Positions 9,297 through 20,319 of a DNA stretch of 64,000 nt are shown here, piece after piece. Position 1 is the first letter of the stretch. Every line of letters begins with the position of its first letter. Position numbers and translations under genes: made by a program. Under the pieces are notes generated by a model. It saw only the letters and a program-made list of their open reading frames with translations, did not search any database and was not told the DNA's origin. The stretch comes from Neorhizobium sp. UBA3556 (GTDB lineage Bacteria; Pseudomonadota; Alphaproteobacteria; Rhizobiales; Rhizobiaceae), in the NCBI GenBank assembly GCA_002376235.1, contig DFNX01000004.1, positions 124,001 through 188,000 on the forward strand, written 5' to 3'.

Positions 9297-9327
9297 ACGG
9301 CGCCTGCTTTACTGCGGGCGCCGTTTT
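9297..9327 (+). terminator. Intercistronic hairpin after the binding-protein gene
   Basis: ACGGCGCC pairs perfectly with GGCGCCGT across a 12-base loop and is followed by TTTT. It lies between the binding-protein gene and oppB. Such hairpins commonly cause partial termination or protect the upstream message, giving excess binding protein. Confidence 0.7.
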
Positions 9328-9342
9328 GCAGGAGACACCCGC

Positions 9343-10266
9343 ATGCTGGCTTTTGTCCTGCGCCGCCTTGCGAGCGCCGTACCGACGCTGTTTATCGTCG
9401 TCACCATTTCCTTCTTCCTGATGCGTTTCGCTCCAGGTGGCCCTTTCAACCTGGAACGTCCGCTTCCGCCCGCAACGATGGAAAACATCATGCGGACCTA
9501 CCAGCTGGACCAGCCCCTGTGGCGGCAATATGTGACTTACATCACCAATGCCGTTCAGGGCGATTTCGGCCCGAGCTACATCTACAAGGACAATACTGTC
9601 GCCGAACTGATCGGAAAGGGCCTGCCCTATTCGATGGAACTCGGCCTCTACGCGCTTCTCCTTGCGCTGATCGGTGGCGTAACGCTCGGCACGATCGCGG
9701 CACTTCGCCAGAATAGCCTGCTCGATTTCTCCATCATGTCGGTCGCGACCGTCGGCACCACCATCCCGAATTTCGTTGTCGGTCCGGTCCTGACGCTGAT
9801 CTTTGCGATCGTCCTGTCGATGTTGCCTGCCGGCGGCTGGGGTGACGGCTCGTTCCGTTTTCTTCTTCTGCCGATGATCGCACTGGCGCTGCCGCAGCTT
9901 GCGGTCTTTGCCCGTCTTACCCGCGGGTCGATGATCGAAGCGCTGCATGCCGACCATATCCGCACGGCTCGGGCCTATGGCCTGCCGCCACGGATCGTCG
10001 TCATAACCCATGCCATGCGTGGCGCGCTTTTGCCGGTCGTATCCTATCTCGCCCCATGTGCTGCTGCGCTGATGACCGGCTCGGCGGTGGTCGAGACGAT
10101 CTTCACCATTCCCGGCATCGGCCGCTATTTCGTGCTCGGCGCGCTGAACCGTGACTATACGCTGGTCATGGGCACCGTTGTGCTGATCGCCATCTTCGTC
10201 ATCGTTTTCAATCTCGTGGTCGATCTCATCTACGGCCTGCTCGATCCGAGGGTTCGCCATGACTGA
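9343..10266 (+). CDS. oppB: Oligopeptide ABC transporter permease OppB
   Basis: A 307-residue inner-membrane permease of the BPD_transp_1 family. The N terminus (MLAFVLRRLASAVPTLF) is the first membrane helix; about five more hydrophobic segments follow. The cytoplasmic coupling loop that contacts the ATPase is visible as EALHADHIRTARAYGLPP. The gene overlaps the next permease by 8 bases. Confidence 0.93.
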   Translation: MLAFVLRRLASAVPTLFIVVTISFFLMRFAPGGPFNLERPLPPATMENIMRTYQLDQPLWRQYVTYITNAVQGDFGPSYIYKDNTVAELIGKGLPYSMELGLYALLLALIGGVTLGTIAALRQNSLLDFSIMSVATVGTTIPNFVVGPVLTLIFAIVLSMLPAGGWGDGSFRFLLLPMIALALPQLAVFARLTRGSMIEALHADHIRTARAYGLPPRIVVITHAMRGALLPVVSYLAPCAAALMTGSAVVETIFTIPGIGRYFVLGALNRDYTLVMGTVVLIAIFVIVFNLVVDLIYGLLDPRVRHD

Positions 10267-11401
10267 TATCGTTACTACTCCCGCGCCCGCGCAGCCGGAC
10301 AACCCGGATACCAAAAGCCGCAGCCTCTTCCAGCTGGCAGCCCTTCGCTTCCGTCGCAACAAGGCCGCGATGGCCGGCTGCGTGATGATGGTGCTGATCG
10401 CGCTGTTTTCCTATATCGGCCCGTTCTTCGTGCCGCACAGTTATGACCAGGTCTATTCATCCTATGTGTCTGTCGGCCCAAGCCTCGAGCCGCGTCCTGA
10501 CGAGGCATCGCTGGAAGATGCGATGCGCGGCGTCGCTACCCGTGCTCGCGTCAATCTCGACGAGTTCAATGTCGAAGGGCAGACTTTCACCGCGACACTG
10601 AGCGCCGAAAGCCCGATCGATCCGCGTGCAACCCGCTATTTCGACCGCGCCAACGAATTCAACAACACGCAGGTCGTGGCAACCGAAAACGACGGTCGCG
10701 TGCTGAAGGTAGAGGGCAATGTCAGTCGCGAATATTTCTTCTTCGGTACCGATCCGAACGGCCGTGACATGCTCGCCCGCGTCATGCTTGGCGGCCAGAT
10801 CTCGATTGCTGTCGGTCTGCTTGCCAGCCTCGTTTCACTTGGCATCGGCGTGCTCTATGGGGCGACATCTGGCTATCTCGGCGGTCGCGTCGATAATGTG
10901 ATGATGCGCTTTGTCGAAATCCTCTATTCGCTGCCTTTCGTTTTCCTCGTCGTCGTGCTGGTCGTGTTTTTTGGCCGCTCCTTCATCCTGATCTTCCTCG
11001 TCATCGGCGCGGTGGAGTGGCTGGACATGGCCCGCATCGTGCGCGGCCAGACACTGGCCTTGAAGCGCCGGGAATTCGTCGGTGCCGCCCAGGCTTTGGG
11101 CTTGAGCGACTGGCAGATCATCCGTCGGCACATCATTCCCAACACTATCGGCCCGGTTATCGTTTTCGTCACGGTCGTGGTGCCGAAGGTGATCCTGCTG
11201 GAAAGCTTCCTGTCCTTCCTCGGGCTGGGCGTTCAGGCGCCGCTGACGAGCTGGGGCGCGCTGATCTCTGAGGGTGCCAGCAATATCCAGTCGGCCCCAT
11301 GGCTGCTGATCTTCCCGGCAATCTTCTTCGTGGCAACGCTCTTCTCGCTGAACTTCATCGGCGATGGCCTGCGCGATGCACTCGATCCGAAGGACCGCTG
11401 A
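10259..11401 (+). CDS. oppC: Oligopeptide ABC transporter permease OppC (long form)
   Basis: This 380-residue permease carries an OppC_N-type first helix (about residues 38-58), then an unusually long periplasmic stretch of roughly 110 residues, then the standard transport domain with several helices and the coupling loop RREFVGAAQALGLSDWQ. The long loop is seen in other rhizobial OppC proteins and may contact the binding protein. It overlaps oppB, and the fused ATPase follows its stop by one base. Confidence 0.92.
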   Translation: MTDIVTTPAPAQPDNPDTKSRSLFQLAALRFRRNKAAMAGCVMMVLIALFSYIGPFFVPHSYDQVYSSYVSVGPSLEPRPDEASLEDAMRGVATRARVNLDEFNVEGQTFTATLSAESPIDPRATRYFDRANEFNNTQVVATENDGRVLKVEGNVSREYFFFGTDPNGRDMLARVMLGGQISIAVGLLASLVSLGIGVLYGATSGYLGGRVDNVMMRFVEILYSLPFVFLVVVLVVFFGRSFILIFLVIGAVEWLDMARIVRGQTLALKRREFVGAAQALGLSDWQIIRRHIIPNTIGPVIVFVTVVVPKVILLESFLSFLGLGVQAPLTSWGALISEGASNIQSAPWLLIFPAIFFVATLFSLNFIGDGLRDALDPKDR

Positions 11402-11402
11402 T

Positions 11403-13004
<1,602 letters not shown>

Positions 13005-13028
13005 CACCGTTCAATCGGGAAGGTTTTG

Positions 13029-13055
13029 AAAGGGCGCGCATAGTCGCGCCCTTTT
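13029..13055 (+). terminator. Terminator of the oligopeptide transporter operon
   Basis: AAAGGGCGCG and CGCGCCCTTT form a 10-base perfect stem with a 6-base loop, ending in TTTT, 25 bases after the ATPase stop. Confidence 0.85.
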
Positions 13056-13330
13056 GCATGTCCAGATATCGGCGTTGCCGGTTGTTGGAGCACTTGGTTC
13101 TGCAGTCATCGGGGATCGCGCGATCGGGGTGCCGGTCCACGGCTATCGATTCCGCAAATCCGCTGCAATTTGCTGATCTTGTTGTGCTCGAAGCGGTGAT
13201 GTTGTGGCTCCGGCTATTGCCACATTTGTGAGCATTGCGTCGTCGTAGTGCTGGTAGTTAAGCGCTCAATGCATAGCTCCGCTGCAGCAATATCGCTTCT
13301 AAAGAAAAGGTCTACCTGTATGATGACCAC

Positions 13331-13487
13331 ATCAGAGCGATGCTCCTCCTCCCGCAGACCTCTGATTTTCAGGCGACCTACTCCTCCTCCCAAGGGCGCC
13401 TGATCGAGCAGCGGCACTCCTCCTCCCAGTCGCTGTTCAAATCTTTTCGAAAAGCCTGCCGCACCTCCTCCCGCGGCAGGCTTTTTC
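13331..13487 (+). ncRNA. Predicted small RNA with four anti-Shine-Dalgarno hairpin loops
   Basis: Four consecutive hairpins can be drawn, each displaying CCTCCTCCC in its loop: 13331-13366 (outer stem ATCAGAG/CTCTGAT), 13370-13402 (CAGGCG/CGCCTG), 13406-13438 (GAGCAGCG/CGCTGTTC with one G-U), and 13451-13484 (AAAGCCTGCCGC/GCGGCAGGCTTT) followed by a T run, which is an intrinsic terminator. A TATGAT -10 box at 13319-13324 places a start near 13331, about 157 nt in all; the -35 match is weak. CCUCCUCCC is complementary to ribosome-binding sites. Rhizobial trans-acting RNAs of the alpha-r14/'cuckoo' kind carry such loops, so this is probably a member or relative. It ends 3 bases before the frcK stop on the other strand. 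Confidence 0.8.
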
Positions 13488-13489
13488 GT

Positions 13490-14109
13490 TTAATCCGTCA
13501 GAATAATATCTGCTCCACGGCATTGGTTTCTGACCAGAGCGCCGTTCCTGAGGTCGTTATCCTCGGTTTTCGCCCTAGCAGCCTCTTCGCTTAATCCGTA
13601 ACCGCGCCAGCGTTCCATAAGCCGCTCCTCGAGTGTCGCGACGGAGGGGGAGATCAGGATTGCGTAGTCGAACTGCCCTTCCAATGAAGACCAGGGGGCA
13701 CGATCGAGCAGCAGGTAGTTTCCCTCGACAAGCACGAACCGTGTCGAAACATCGATGATGCGTGCTGCAGCGATGGCAAGTTCCCGGGATCGGTCAAATA
13801 CCGGCACCAGCACTTCTGCTTCCGCCAGCCTGACCGCACGGATGATGTCGAGAAAGCCGCGGACGTCGAAAGTTTCGGGTGCGCCCTTGCGGGAGAGCAG
13901 AACCTTTTCCCGCAGGACGTCATTGTCCATGTGAAAGCCGTCCATCGGCAGTACTTCGGCACTTTCGCCAAGTGTTTTCAATGCTGTAGCAAGCTCGCTG
14001 GCGGTCGTGGACTTTCCGGCACCCGGCGGGCCGGCAATCGCGACGATAAAACGCCGCTTTTCGCCCGCACGGTCAATAAGTGTGCGGGCGATATCTTCAG
14101 TGGTCATTG

Positions 14110-14113
<4 letters not shown>
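13490..14113 (-). CDS. frcK: FrcK, P-loop sugar kinase-like protein of the fructose uptake operon
   Basis: A 207-residue P-loop NTPase of the uridine kinase/phosphoribulokinase type, with AGPPGAGKST (Walker A, about residue 27), PMDGFHMDN and LVEGNYLLLD. In Sinorhizobium the equivalent gene ends the frcBCAK operon and its product was proposed to phosphorylate the imported sugar; the real substrate is unsure. The ATG overlaps the frcA stop by 4 bases, so it is translationally coupled to the transporter. Confidence 0.85.
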
Positions 14114-14897
<784 letters not shown>

Positions 14898-14898
<1 letters not shown>

Positions 14899-15977
14899 CA
14901 GCGTGAAGCCTTTCTGATCCATTGGTCGGCCGCGACGGCGACGATGATGAGGACGCCGATCAGGAGATAGGTCCATTGCACATCGGTGCCGAGTAGGCGC
15001 AGGCCGAGCGAAAAGACGCCGACGATCAGCGCGCCGAACATCATGCCAAGAATTGAGCCGCGGCCGCCGAAGAGCGAAATGCCGCCGATCACGACTGCGG
15101 TGATCGATTCGATATTGGCGAACTGGCCGGCGGTCGGCGAAACCGAGCCAATACGGCCGATCAGCGCCCAGCCGGCCAGAGCGCAGATGACGCCGGAGAG
15201 AACGTAGACGGAGATCAGCATACGCTGGACGTTGACGCCGGAAAGGTCTGCCGCCTCCGGATCATCGCCGACGGCATAGAGATGGCGGCCCCAGGCGGTG
15301 TGGTTGAGTACGTACCAGAGTACCCCGACCAACAGGATCATGGCGATAACGCCATAGGTGAAGACTGCGCCGCCTATTCGGAATGTCTCACCAAAGAACT
15401 GCAGGATTGGTGCCGTCGTCTCGATTTCCTGCGCACGAATGGTTTCGTTGGCGGAATAAAGGAAATTGCTGGCGAGAACGATCTGCCACATGCCGAGCGT
15501 GACGATGAAGGGCGGCAGTTTTACCTTGGCGATCAGCACGCCGTTGATGAAGCCGCAAAGCGCGCCGGTGGCAAAACCACAGAGGATCGCGAGTTCCGGC
15601 GGCAAGCCGTATCGAAAGGTGAACTGGCCCATCACCACCGAGGACAGGACCATGATGGCGCCGACCGACAGGTCGATGCCGGCGGTCATGATGACCAGCG
15701 ACTGGGCAGCCCCGACGATACCGGTGATCGCCACTTGCTGCAGGATGAGCGTCAGCGAAAAGGCGGAGAAGAACTTGCCGCCAAGCGTCAGGCCGAACAC
15801 GATCAAAGACACGACCAGCACGATCAGCGACACCGCAGACGGGTTGGAATGAAGGAAGTGGCGGAATTTGTGAAGGGCAGACGGCGTGTCATGATCGAAG
15901 GACGCAACGTCCTTCGAACTGTCTTTCAGCACTTTTTCGTAGTCGTGATGCGGTGCGCTTGCCACTGGCTCGCTCAT
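14898..15977 (-). CDS. frcC: Fructose-type sugar ABC transporter permease FrcC
   Basis: A 359-residue inner-membrane permease of the BPD_transp_2 (ribose/xylose) class with about ten hydrophobic segments. Family stretches include MTAGIDLSVGAIM, NGVLIAKVKLPPFIVTLGM and GGISLFGGRGS. An unusually long hydrophilic N terminus of about 50 residues precedes the first helix. It works with FrcA and the FrcB binding protein to import fructose, and in Sinorhizobium also ribose and mannose. Confidence 0.93.
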
Positions 15978-16026
15978 GAAGTCCTCCCGCTTTTGTCGTG
16001 TGCCCGGTTCAGCCCGGGTTGCCGTG

Positions 16027-16058
16027 GCGGGCCGATGAAGCCTGCTTCACCGGCCCGC
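16027..16058 (-). repeat. Intercistronic hairpin between frcB and frcC
   Basis: A 15-base inverted repeat with one mismatch (GCGGGCCG-TGAAGC against GCTTCA-CGGCCCGC) and a tiny loop sits in the 98-base frcB-frcC gap. There is no following U run on the coding strand, so it more likely blocks 3' exonucleases and keeps frcB mRNA more abundant than it terminates transcription. Confidence 0.65.
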
Positions 16059-16075
16059 AAGGATTGGCTAGAGGT

Positions 16076-17101
16076 TTAGCCCCAGCACTTGTTCAGGCCT
16101 TCCTTGGTGTCGATCGACTTGATCGACGGGACTGGCTTGTCGGTGACAAGCGTCACGCCGGTATCAAAGAAATTCTTACCTTCGGTCGGCTTCGGCTTTT
16201 CGCCGCTATCGGCAAACTTCTTGATCGCCTCGATGCCGAGCGATGCCATCTGCAGCGGATATTGCTGTGAGGTTGCGCCGATCGCGCCATCGGCGACGTT
16301 CTTGACGCCCGGGCAACCGCCGTCGACCGACACGATCAGCACGTCCTTTTCGCGGCCGACCGATTTCAGCGCCTCGTAAGCGCCAGCGGCGGCTGGTTCA
16401 TTGATCGTGTGAACGACGTTGATGGTCGGATCCTTCTGTAGAAGGTTTTCCATGGCCGTGCGGCCGCCTTCTTCATTGCCGTTGGTGATGTCGTGGCCGA
16501 CGATACGTGGATCGTCTTCGTCACCGATCTTGTTCGGATCCTTCGGGTCAATGCCGAAACCGATCATGAAACCCTGGTCGCGCAGAATGTCGACGGAAGG
16601 CTGGGAGGGGGTGAGATCAAGAAAGGCCACCTTGGCGTCCTTGGCGGCATCGCCGAGCGTATCTTTCGCCCACTGGCCGATCAGCTTGCCGGCGAGAAGG
16701 TTGTCGGTGGCAAAGGTCATGTCGGCGGCGTCGATCGGCTCCAGCGGCGTATCGAGCGCAATCACCAAGAGGCCAGCGTCGCGCGCCTTCTTCAGGTTCG
16801 GCACGATGCCTTTGGTGTCGGAGGCGGTGATCAGGATGCCCTTTGCGCCGTCGGCTATGCAGGTTTCTATCGCCGCCACCTGGCTTTCGCTGTCGCCGTC
16901 GATCTTGCCGGCATAGGATTTCAGCGAGACGCCGAGTTCCTTTGCCTTGGCTGTCGCGCCTTCCTTCATCTTGACGAAGAATGGGTTGGTATCTGTCTTG
17001 GTAATCAGGCAGGCCGAGACGTCCGCGGCCTGAGCGGGTGCGGAAAAGACGACGCCAAGCGCCAGTGCCCCGAACGACAGGGACAATACGGATTTTCTCA
17101 T
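16076..17101 (-). CDS. frcB: Fructose-type sugar ABC transporter periplasmic binding protein FrcB
   Basis: A 341-residue Peripla_BP_4 family protein. I choose MRKSVLSLSFGALALG as start because it opens a Sec signal peptide (cleaved near AQAADVS) and GGAGGAGA lies just upstream; the longer frame adds 46 unsupported residues. Mature-protein motifs include LITKTDTNPFF and the hinge stretch VHTINEPAAAGAYEAL. First gene of frcBCAK, facing frcR across a 220-base control region. Confidence 0.94.
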   Translation of the reverse strand: MRKSVLSLSFGALALGVVFSAPAQAADVSACLITKTDTNPFFVKMKEGATAKAKELGVSLKSYAGKIDGDSESQVAAIETCIADGAKGILITASDTKGIVPNLKKARDAGLLVIALDTPLEPIDAADMTFATDNLLAGKLIGQWAKDTLGDAAKDAKVAFLDLTPSQPSVDILRDQGFMIGFGIDPKDPNKIGDEDDPRIVGHDITNGNEEGGRTAMENLLQKDPTINVVHTINEPAAAGAYEALKSVGREKDVLIVSVDGGCPGVKNVADGAIGATSQQYPLQMASLGIEAIKKFADSGEKPKPTEGKNFFDTGVTLVTDKPVPSIKSIDTKEGLNKCWG

Positions 17102-17237
17102 GATCTCCTCCCAGAGACGAAGTCCGCTCGCTGCGGACGGGTTCATTCGGTTGCAGGCCGGATCGCGCCCCAGTGCCTCCTCCGGGCATTCCCGCATCCT
17201 TACAATCGTCAATAATCGCGAAAGAAAATCATCTGTC

Positions 17238-17266
17238 AATAATTAATTCCGATTGAATTATTTATT
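17238..17266. promoter_or_regulatory. Candidate FrcR operator
   Basis: An AT-rich near-palindrome in the frcB-frcR intergenic region: AATAATTAATTC and GAATTATTTATT match as inverted arms at 10 of 12 positions around CGATT. A partial direct copy of its left side, GTCAATAAT, occurs at 17208-17216 and again at 17235-17243. ROK repressors bind AT-rich palindromes of this kind, so this is the best candidate site for control of both genes. No experimental site is known to me. Confidence 0.45.
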
Positions 17267-17321
17267 CTGCCTTGTCATGCTATGTCCAACGTGAGAGAGC
17301 GAAGGCAAAGGGAGGTGCTGG

Positions 17322-18554
17322 ATGTCGATCACCGATGGTCCGCTTTCCGGGCCTGTTTCTTCTGCCGCTTTTTCGGGCGGTTCCAACCAGACACGGGTGC
17401 GCGCCTATAACGAGCGGCTGGTCCTGTCGCTGGTGCGGTTACATGGTGCGCTGTCGAAGGCGGATATTACCCGGCTCAGCGGTTTGTCTGCACAGACGGC
17501 CTCTGTCATCATGAGGGCGCTCGAGAAAGACGGCCTTTTGCTGCGCGGCGAGCCGGTGCGGGGGCGTGTCGGCCAGCCCTCCATCCCGATGCGTCTCAAT
17601 CCGGATGCCGTCCTGTCCTTCGGGGTCAAGATCGGCCGTCGCAGCGCTGATCTGGTGCTGATGGATTTCGTCGGCAATATCCGCAAGCGCTATCACGAGA
17701 CCTATGCCTATCCGCTGCCGCAGGAAATCTTGCAGATCATCACTTCGGGCATTGCCGATATCGAAGCGCAGATGACTACCGAGGAGCAGGCGCGTATCGC
17801 AGGTATCGGTATCGCCGCACCATTCGAACTGTGGAACTGGGCAGACGAGATCGGCGCGCCATCGGGCGCGATGGAGGTGTGGCGCGGCTTCGATCTCCAG
17901 GCGGAAGTCGCGTCACGCGTCGCTCACTCGGTCTATCTGCAAAATGACGCGACCAGCGCCTGTGGTGCGGAACTGGTCTTCGGCGTCGGGCCGACGTATC
18001 CGGATTTCATCTATCTCTTCATCGGCTCGTTCATCGGCGGCGGTATCGTATTGAACTCTGGCATATTTTCCGGCCGTACGGGTACTGCCGGTGCTGTCGG
18101 GCCGCTGCCGGTGCGGGGAAGTAATGGCGAAAACCGCCAGCTTCTCGACATCGCCTCGATCTTCGTTCTTGAAAACATGCTGCGAGATCGTGGCATCGAT
18201 CCCCAGCCGCTGTGGTATTCGGCCGATGAATGGATCGATTTCGGTGAGCCGCTTGAGGTGTGGATCCAGGCTACTGCCGCCGCCCTGGCGCAGGCGATCG
18301 TGGCCGCCGCCTCGATCATCGATTTCGGCGCTGCCGTCATCGATGGCGGTTTTCCGGGCTGGGTAAGAAAACGTATCGTCGATGCGACGATCGAGGCGGT
18401 TGCCCGGCTCGACCTGCGCGGTGTGGTCATTCCCGATATCATCGAGGGCAAGGTTGGATCTCAGGCGAGGGCGATCGGCGGTGCCAGCCTGCCGATTTTT
18501 GCCCGCTACCTTACGGATCAATCGGTGCTGCTCAAGGATTTCAACGGAGAATGA
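17322..18554 (+). CDS. frcR: ROK family transcriptional regulator FrcR
   Basis: This 410-residue protein has a winged helix-turn-helix at about residues 28-80 (RLHGALSKADITRLSGLSAQT) and a ROK sugar-kinase-like domain behind it (FGVKIGRRSADLVLMD, IGIAAPFELW, NDATSACGAEL, GSFIGGGIVLNSG). It is divergent from frcBCAK and is the expected repressor of that operon with the imported sugar as inducer. The zinc-binding CxCxxGCxE motif of many ROK repressors is absent, as is usual in this branch. Start ATG has GGGAGG 10 bases upstream. Confidence 0.9.
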   Translation: MSITDGPLSGPVSSAAFSGGSNQTRVRAYNERLVLSLVRLHGALSKADITRLSGLSAQTASVIMRALEKDGLLLRGEPVRGRVGQPSIPMRLNPDAVLSFGVKIGRRSADLVLMDFVGNIRKRYHETYAYPLPQEILQIITSGIADIEAQMTTEEQARIAGIGIAAPFELWNWADEIGAPSGAMEVWRGFDLQAEVASRVAHSVYLQNDATSACGAELVFGVGPTYPDFIYLFIGSFIGGGIVLNSGIFSGRTGTAGAVGPLPVRGSNGENRQLLDIASIFVLENMLRDRGIDPQPLWYSADEWIDFGEPLEVWIQATAAALAQAIVAAASIIDFGAAVIDGGFPGWVRKRIVDATIEAVARLDLRGVVIPDIIEGKVGSQARAIGGASLPIFARYLTDQSVLLKDFNGE

Positions 18555-18566
18555 GAATCGTTCTCA
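18552..18566. promoter_or_regulatory. Fur-like inverted repeat at the 3' end of frcR
   Basis: TGAGAATCGTTCTCA overlaps the frcR stop and lies 50 bases upstream of the esterase start. It has 6-base perfect arms and fits the 7-1-7 pattern TGATAATnATTATCA at 12 of 14 defined positions. It could be a Fur/Mur-type site for the esterase gene, or only a short hairpin. Confidence 0.35.
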
Positions 18567-18616
18567 CCCTTGCAGCCTAGCGTCATCTTGCCTAGCCTGT
18601 GGTCCTCGAAAACCGG

Positions 18617-19543
18617 ATGGATGAGGCAATGGAGACCAGTGAGACACATTCGCCGATGCCGAGTGAAACGGGCATTCTTGAGTTTCTCGATATCTGCAAC
18701 AGCTTCTATCCCCCCGACGCCGTGAATGCGCCGATTACGCAGCAACGCGTCTGGTATGAGGCACTCTGCGCCCGTTTCGGCCGGCCATTAACGGATGGCC
18801 TGATCTTTCAAGATGAAGTTCTGTTCGTGCCGATCCGGCGTTATCGACCAGCACGCATCGCCACCAAAACAGTGCTTCTCTATCTGCATGGTGGCGGCTT
18901 TGTCGTCGGTTCTGTGGAAAGCCATCATGCGATCTGCGCCGAGATTGCCGAGTTTGCCCAAGCGGAACTCATCTCCGTCGATTATCGTCTCGCACCCGAA
19001 CATGTCTGGCCTGCTCAGACAGATGATTGTTACGGGGTGCTGAAGCAGCTTGTCGGGCAGGATAGACAGGTGGTGGTGATCGGTGACAGTGCGGGCGGCA
19101 ATCTTGCGGCCGGGCTGTCACTTCGGGCGCGTGACGAAAACCTCCCCGGCATTATCGGCCAGGTGCTCATTTACCCCGCGCTTGGCGGCGATCTTATTTC
19201 TGGTTCGTATCGGGAAATGGCGAATGCGCCGGGTCTGACGACCGCCGATGTGGCCTATTATCGTGCAGTATTGAAAGCACCGGCAAATGAGCCGGTGGCG
19301 CATCCGCTTCTATCAAGCGCTCTTTCCGGGCTTCCGCCTGCCTATATCAGCGTGGCGCATTTCGATCCGCTACGTGATGATGGCCAGCTTTATGCGCAGC
19401 GGCTGAAGCAATCGGGTGTCACTGCCACCCTTCGCTACGAGCCGCAGATGGTGCATGCATGGCTTCGCGCCCGGCATATGAGCGAGGGCGCGCGAGACGG
19501 TTTCAGCGCGGTTTGTGAAGCAATCCGATTGTTTGCCGCCTAG
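18617..19543 (+). CDS. Alpha/beta hydrolase, hormone-sensitive-lipase (HSL) type esterase
   Basis: About 308 residues. It has the HSL oxyanion motif HGGGF, the nucleophile elbow GDSAGG (Ser), the acid in DPLRDD and the His in VHAWL, so a complete catalytic triad is present. Such enzymes hydrolyse short acyl or aryl esters in the cytosol. The start is uncertain: ATG at 18617 is used, but GTG at 18599 and ATG at 18629 are in frame. The stop shares the CTAG tetranucleotide with the msrA stop on the other strand. Confidence 0.85.
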   Translation: MDEAMETSETHSPMPSETGILEFLDICNSFYPPDAVNAPITQQRVWYEALCARFGRPLTDGLIFQDEVLFVPIRRYRPARIATKTVLLYLHGGGFVVGSVESHHAICAEIAEFAQAELISVDYRLAPEHVWPAQTDDCYGVLKQLVGQDRQVVVIGDSAGGNLAAGLSLRARDENLPGIIGQVLIYPALGGDLISGSYREMANAPGLTTADVAYYRAVLKAPANEPVAHPLLSSALSGLPPAYISVAHFDPLRDDGQLYAQRLKQSGVTATLRYEPQMVHAWLRARHMSEGARDGFSAVCEAIRLFAA

Positions 19544-20241
19544 GTCTTTGCCTTCGAGACCAGAACGGGATTGGCTCTGAAGGCTGCCGGGAAGATGGCT
19601 TTCAAATTATCGATCTTCGGCATGTCGTTATAGACGATATAGGGATGGTTCGGGTTGAGTGTCAGGAAATCCTGATGGTATTTTTCTGCCGGGTAAAAGC
19701 CTTCCAGCTTAGAAACCTTGGTCACGATCGGCGCATGAAACAGTCCGGTCCTGTCCAGTTGGGCGATATAGGCCGTGGCAACCTTCTGATGTTCAGCGCT
19801 GGCCGTGAAGATCGCCGATCGATACTGCGTGCCTTGATCCGGCCCCTGAAAATTCAGCTGTGTCGGATTATGGGCGACGGAGAAAAAGACCTGCAGCAGC
19901 GTGCCGTAACTCACCTCGTGCGGATCGAAACTCACCTCCACGGATTCGGCATGCCCCGTTTCGCCCAGGCTGACGGTCTCGTAACGGGCCGTTTCCTTCG
20001 CCCCGCCGGAATATCCCGAGACGGCATTCTTCACGCCCTTCACATGCTGGAAGACGGCCTGAACACCCCAGAAGCAGCCACCGGCAAAAACCGCTGTTTC
20101 GCTGTTTCCTTTCGCGGTCTCATCAATGGCCGGGGGCGGGATGACGACCGCCGGTTCTGCCGCAAGCAAGGAGGTCGCCGGCACGGCAAACAACAACAAG
20201 GCGGATATCATCCCAACGCTTCGGCTCGCAAATGTCGTCAT
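19540..20241 (-). CDS. msrA: Periplasmic peptide methionine sulfoxide reductase MsrA, one-cysteine form
   Basis: A 233-residue protein with a Sec signal peptide (MTTFASRSVGMISALLLFA, cleaved after LLAAEP or nearby) and the MsrA active site GGCFWG. It repairs oxidised methionine in exported proteins. The ATG at 20241 is chosen because GGAGG precedes it and it begins the signal peptide. The catalytic cysteine is the only cysteine in the whole protein, so the usual resolving cysteines are missing and recycling must use another reductant. Confidence 0.93.
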   Translation of the reverse strand: MTTFASRSVGMISALLLFAVPATSLLAAEPAVVIPPPAIDETAKGNSETAVFAGGCFWGVQAVFQHVKGVKNAVSGYSGGAKETARYETVSLGETGHAESVEVSFDPHEVSYGTLLQVFFSVAHNPTQLNFQGPDQGTQYRSAIFTASAEHQKVATAYIAQLDRTGLFHAPIVTKVSKLEGFYPAEKYHQDFLTLNPNHPYIVYNDMPKIDNLKAIFPAAFRANPVLVSKAKT

Positions 20242-20319
20242 GACAATTCCTCCGGTTGTCATGACTGTGTTCCTCGCTACGTTTACGGTCAACTCACATC
20301 GGCGTGGCAAACGTGAGCA

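Noticed and set aside
8224..10362. Long antisense open frame (712 codons) opposite the peptide transporter genes
   Set aside because: It is a shadow of strongly coding genes on the other strand with recognised domains; its translation is rich in His/Arg/Asp and matches no family.
13331..13487. Repeated CCTCCTCCC units as a CRISPR array or tandem repeat
   Set aside because: Units are only 9 bases, unevenly spaced, and each is enclosed by its own compensated stem, which fits an RNA and not an array.
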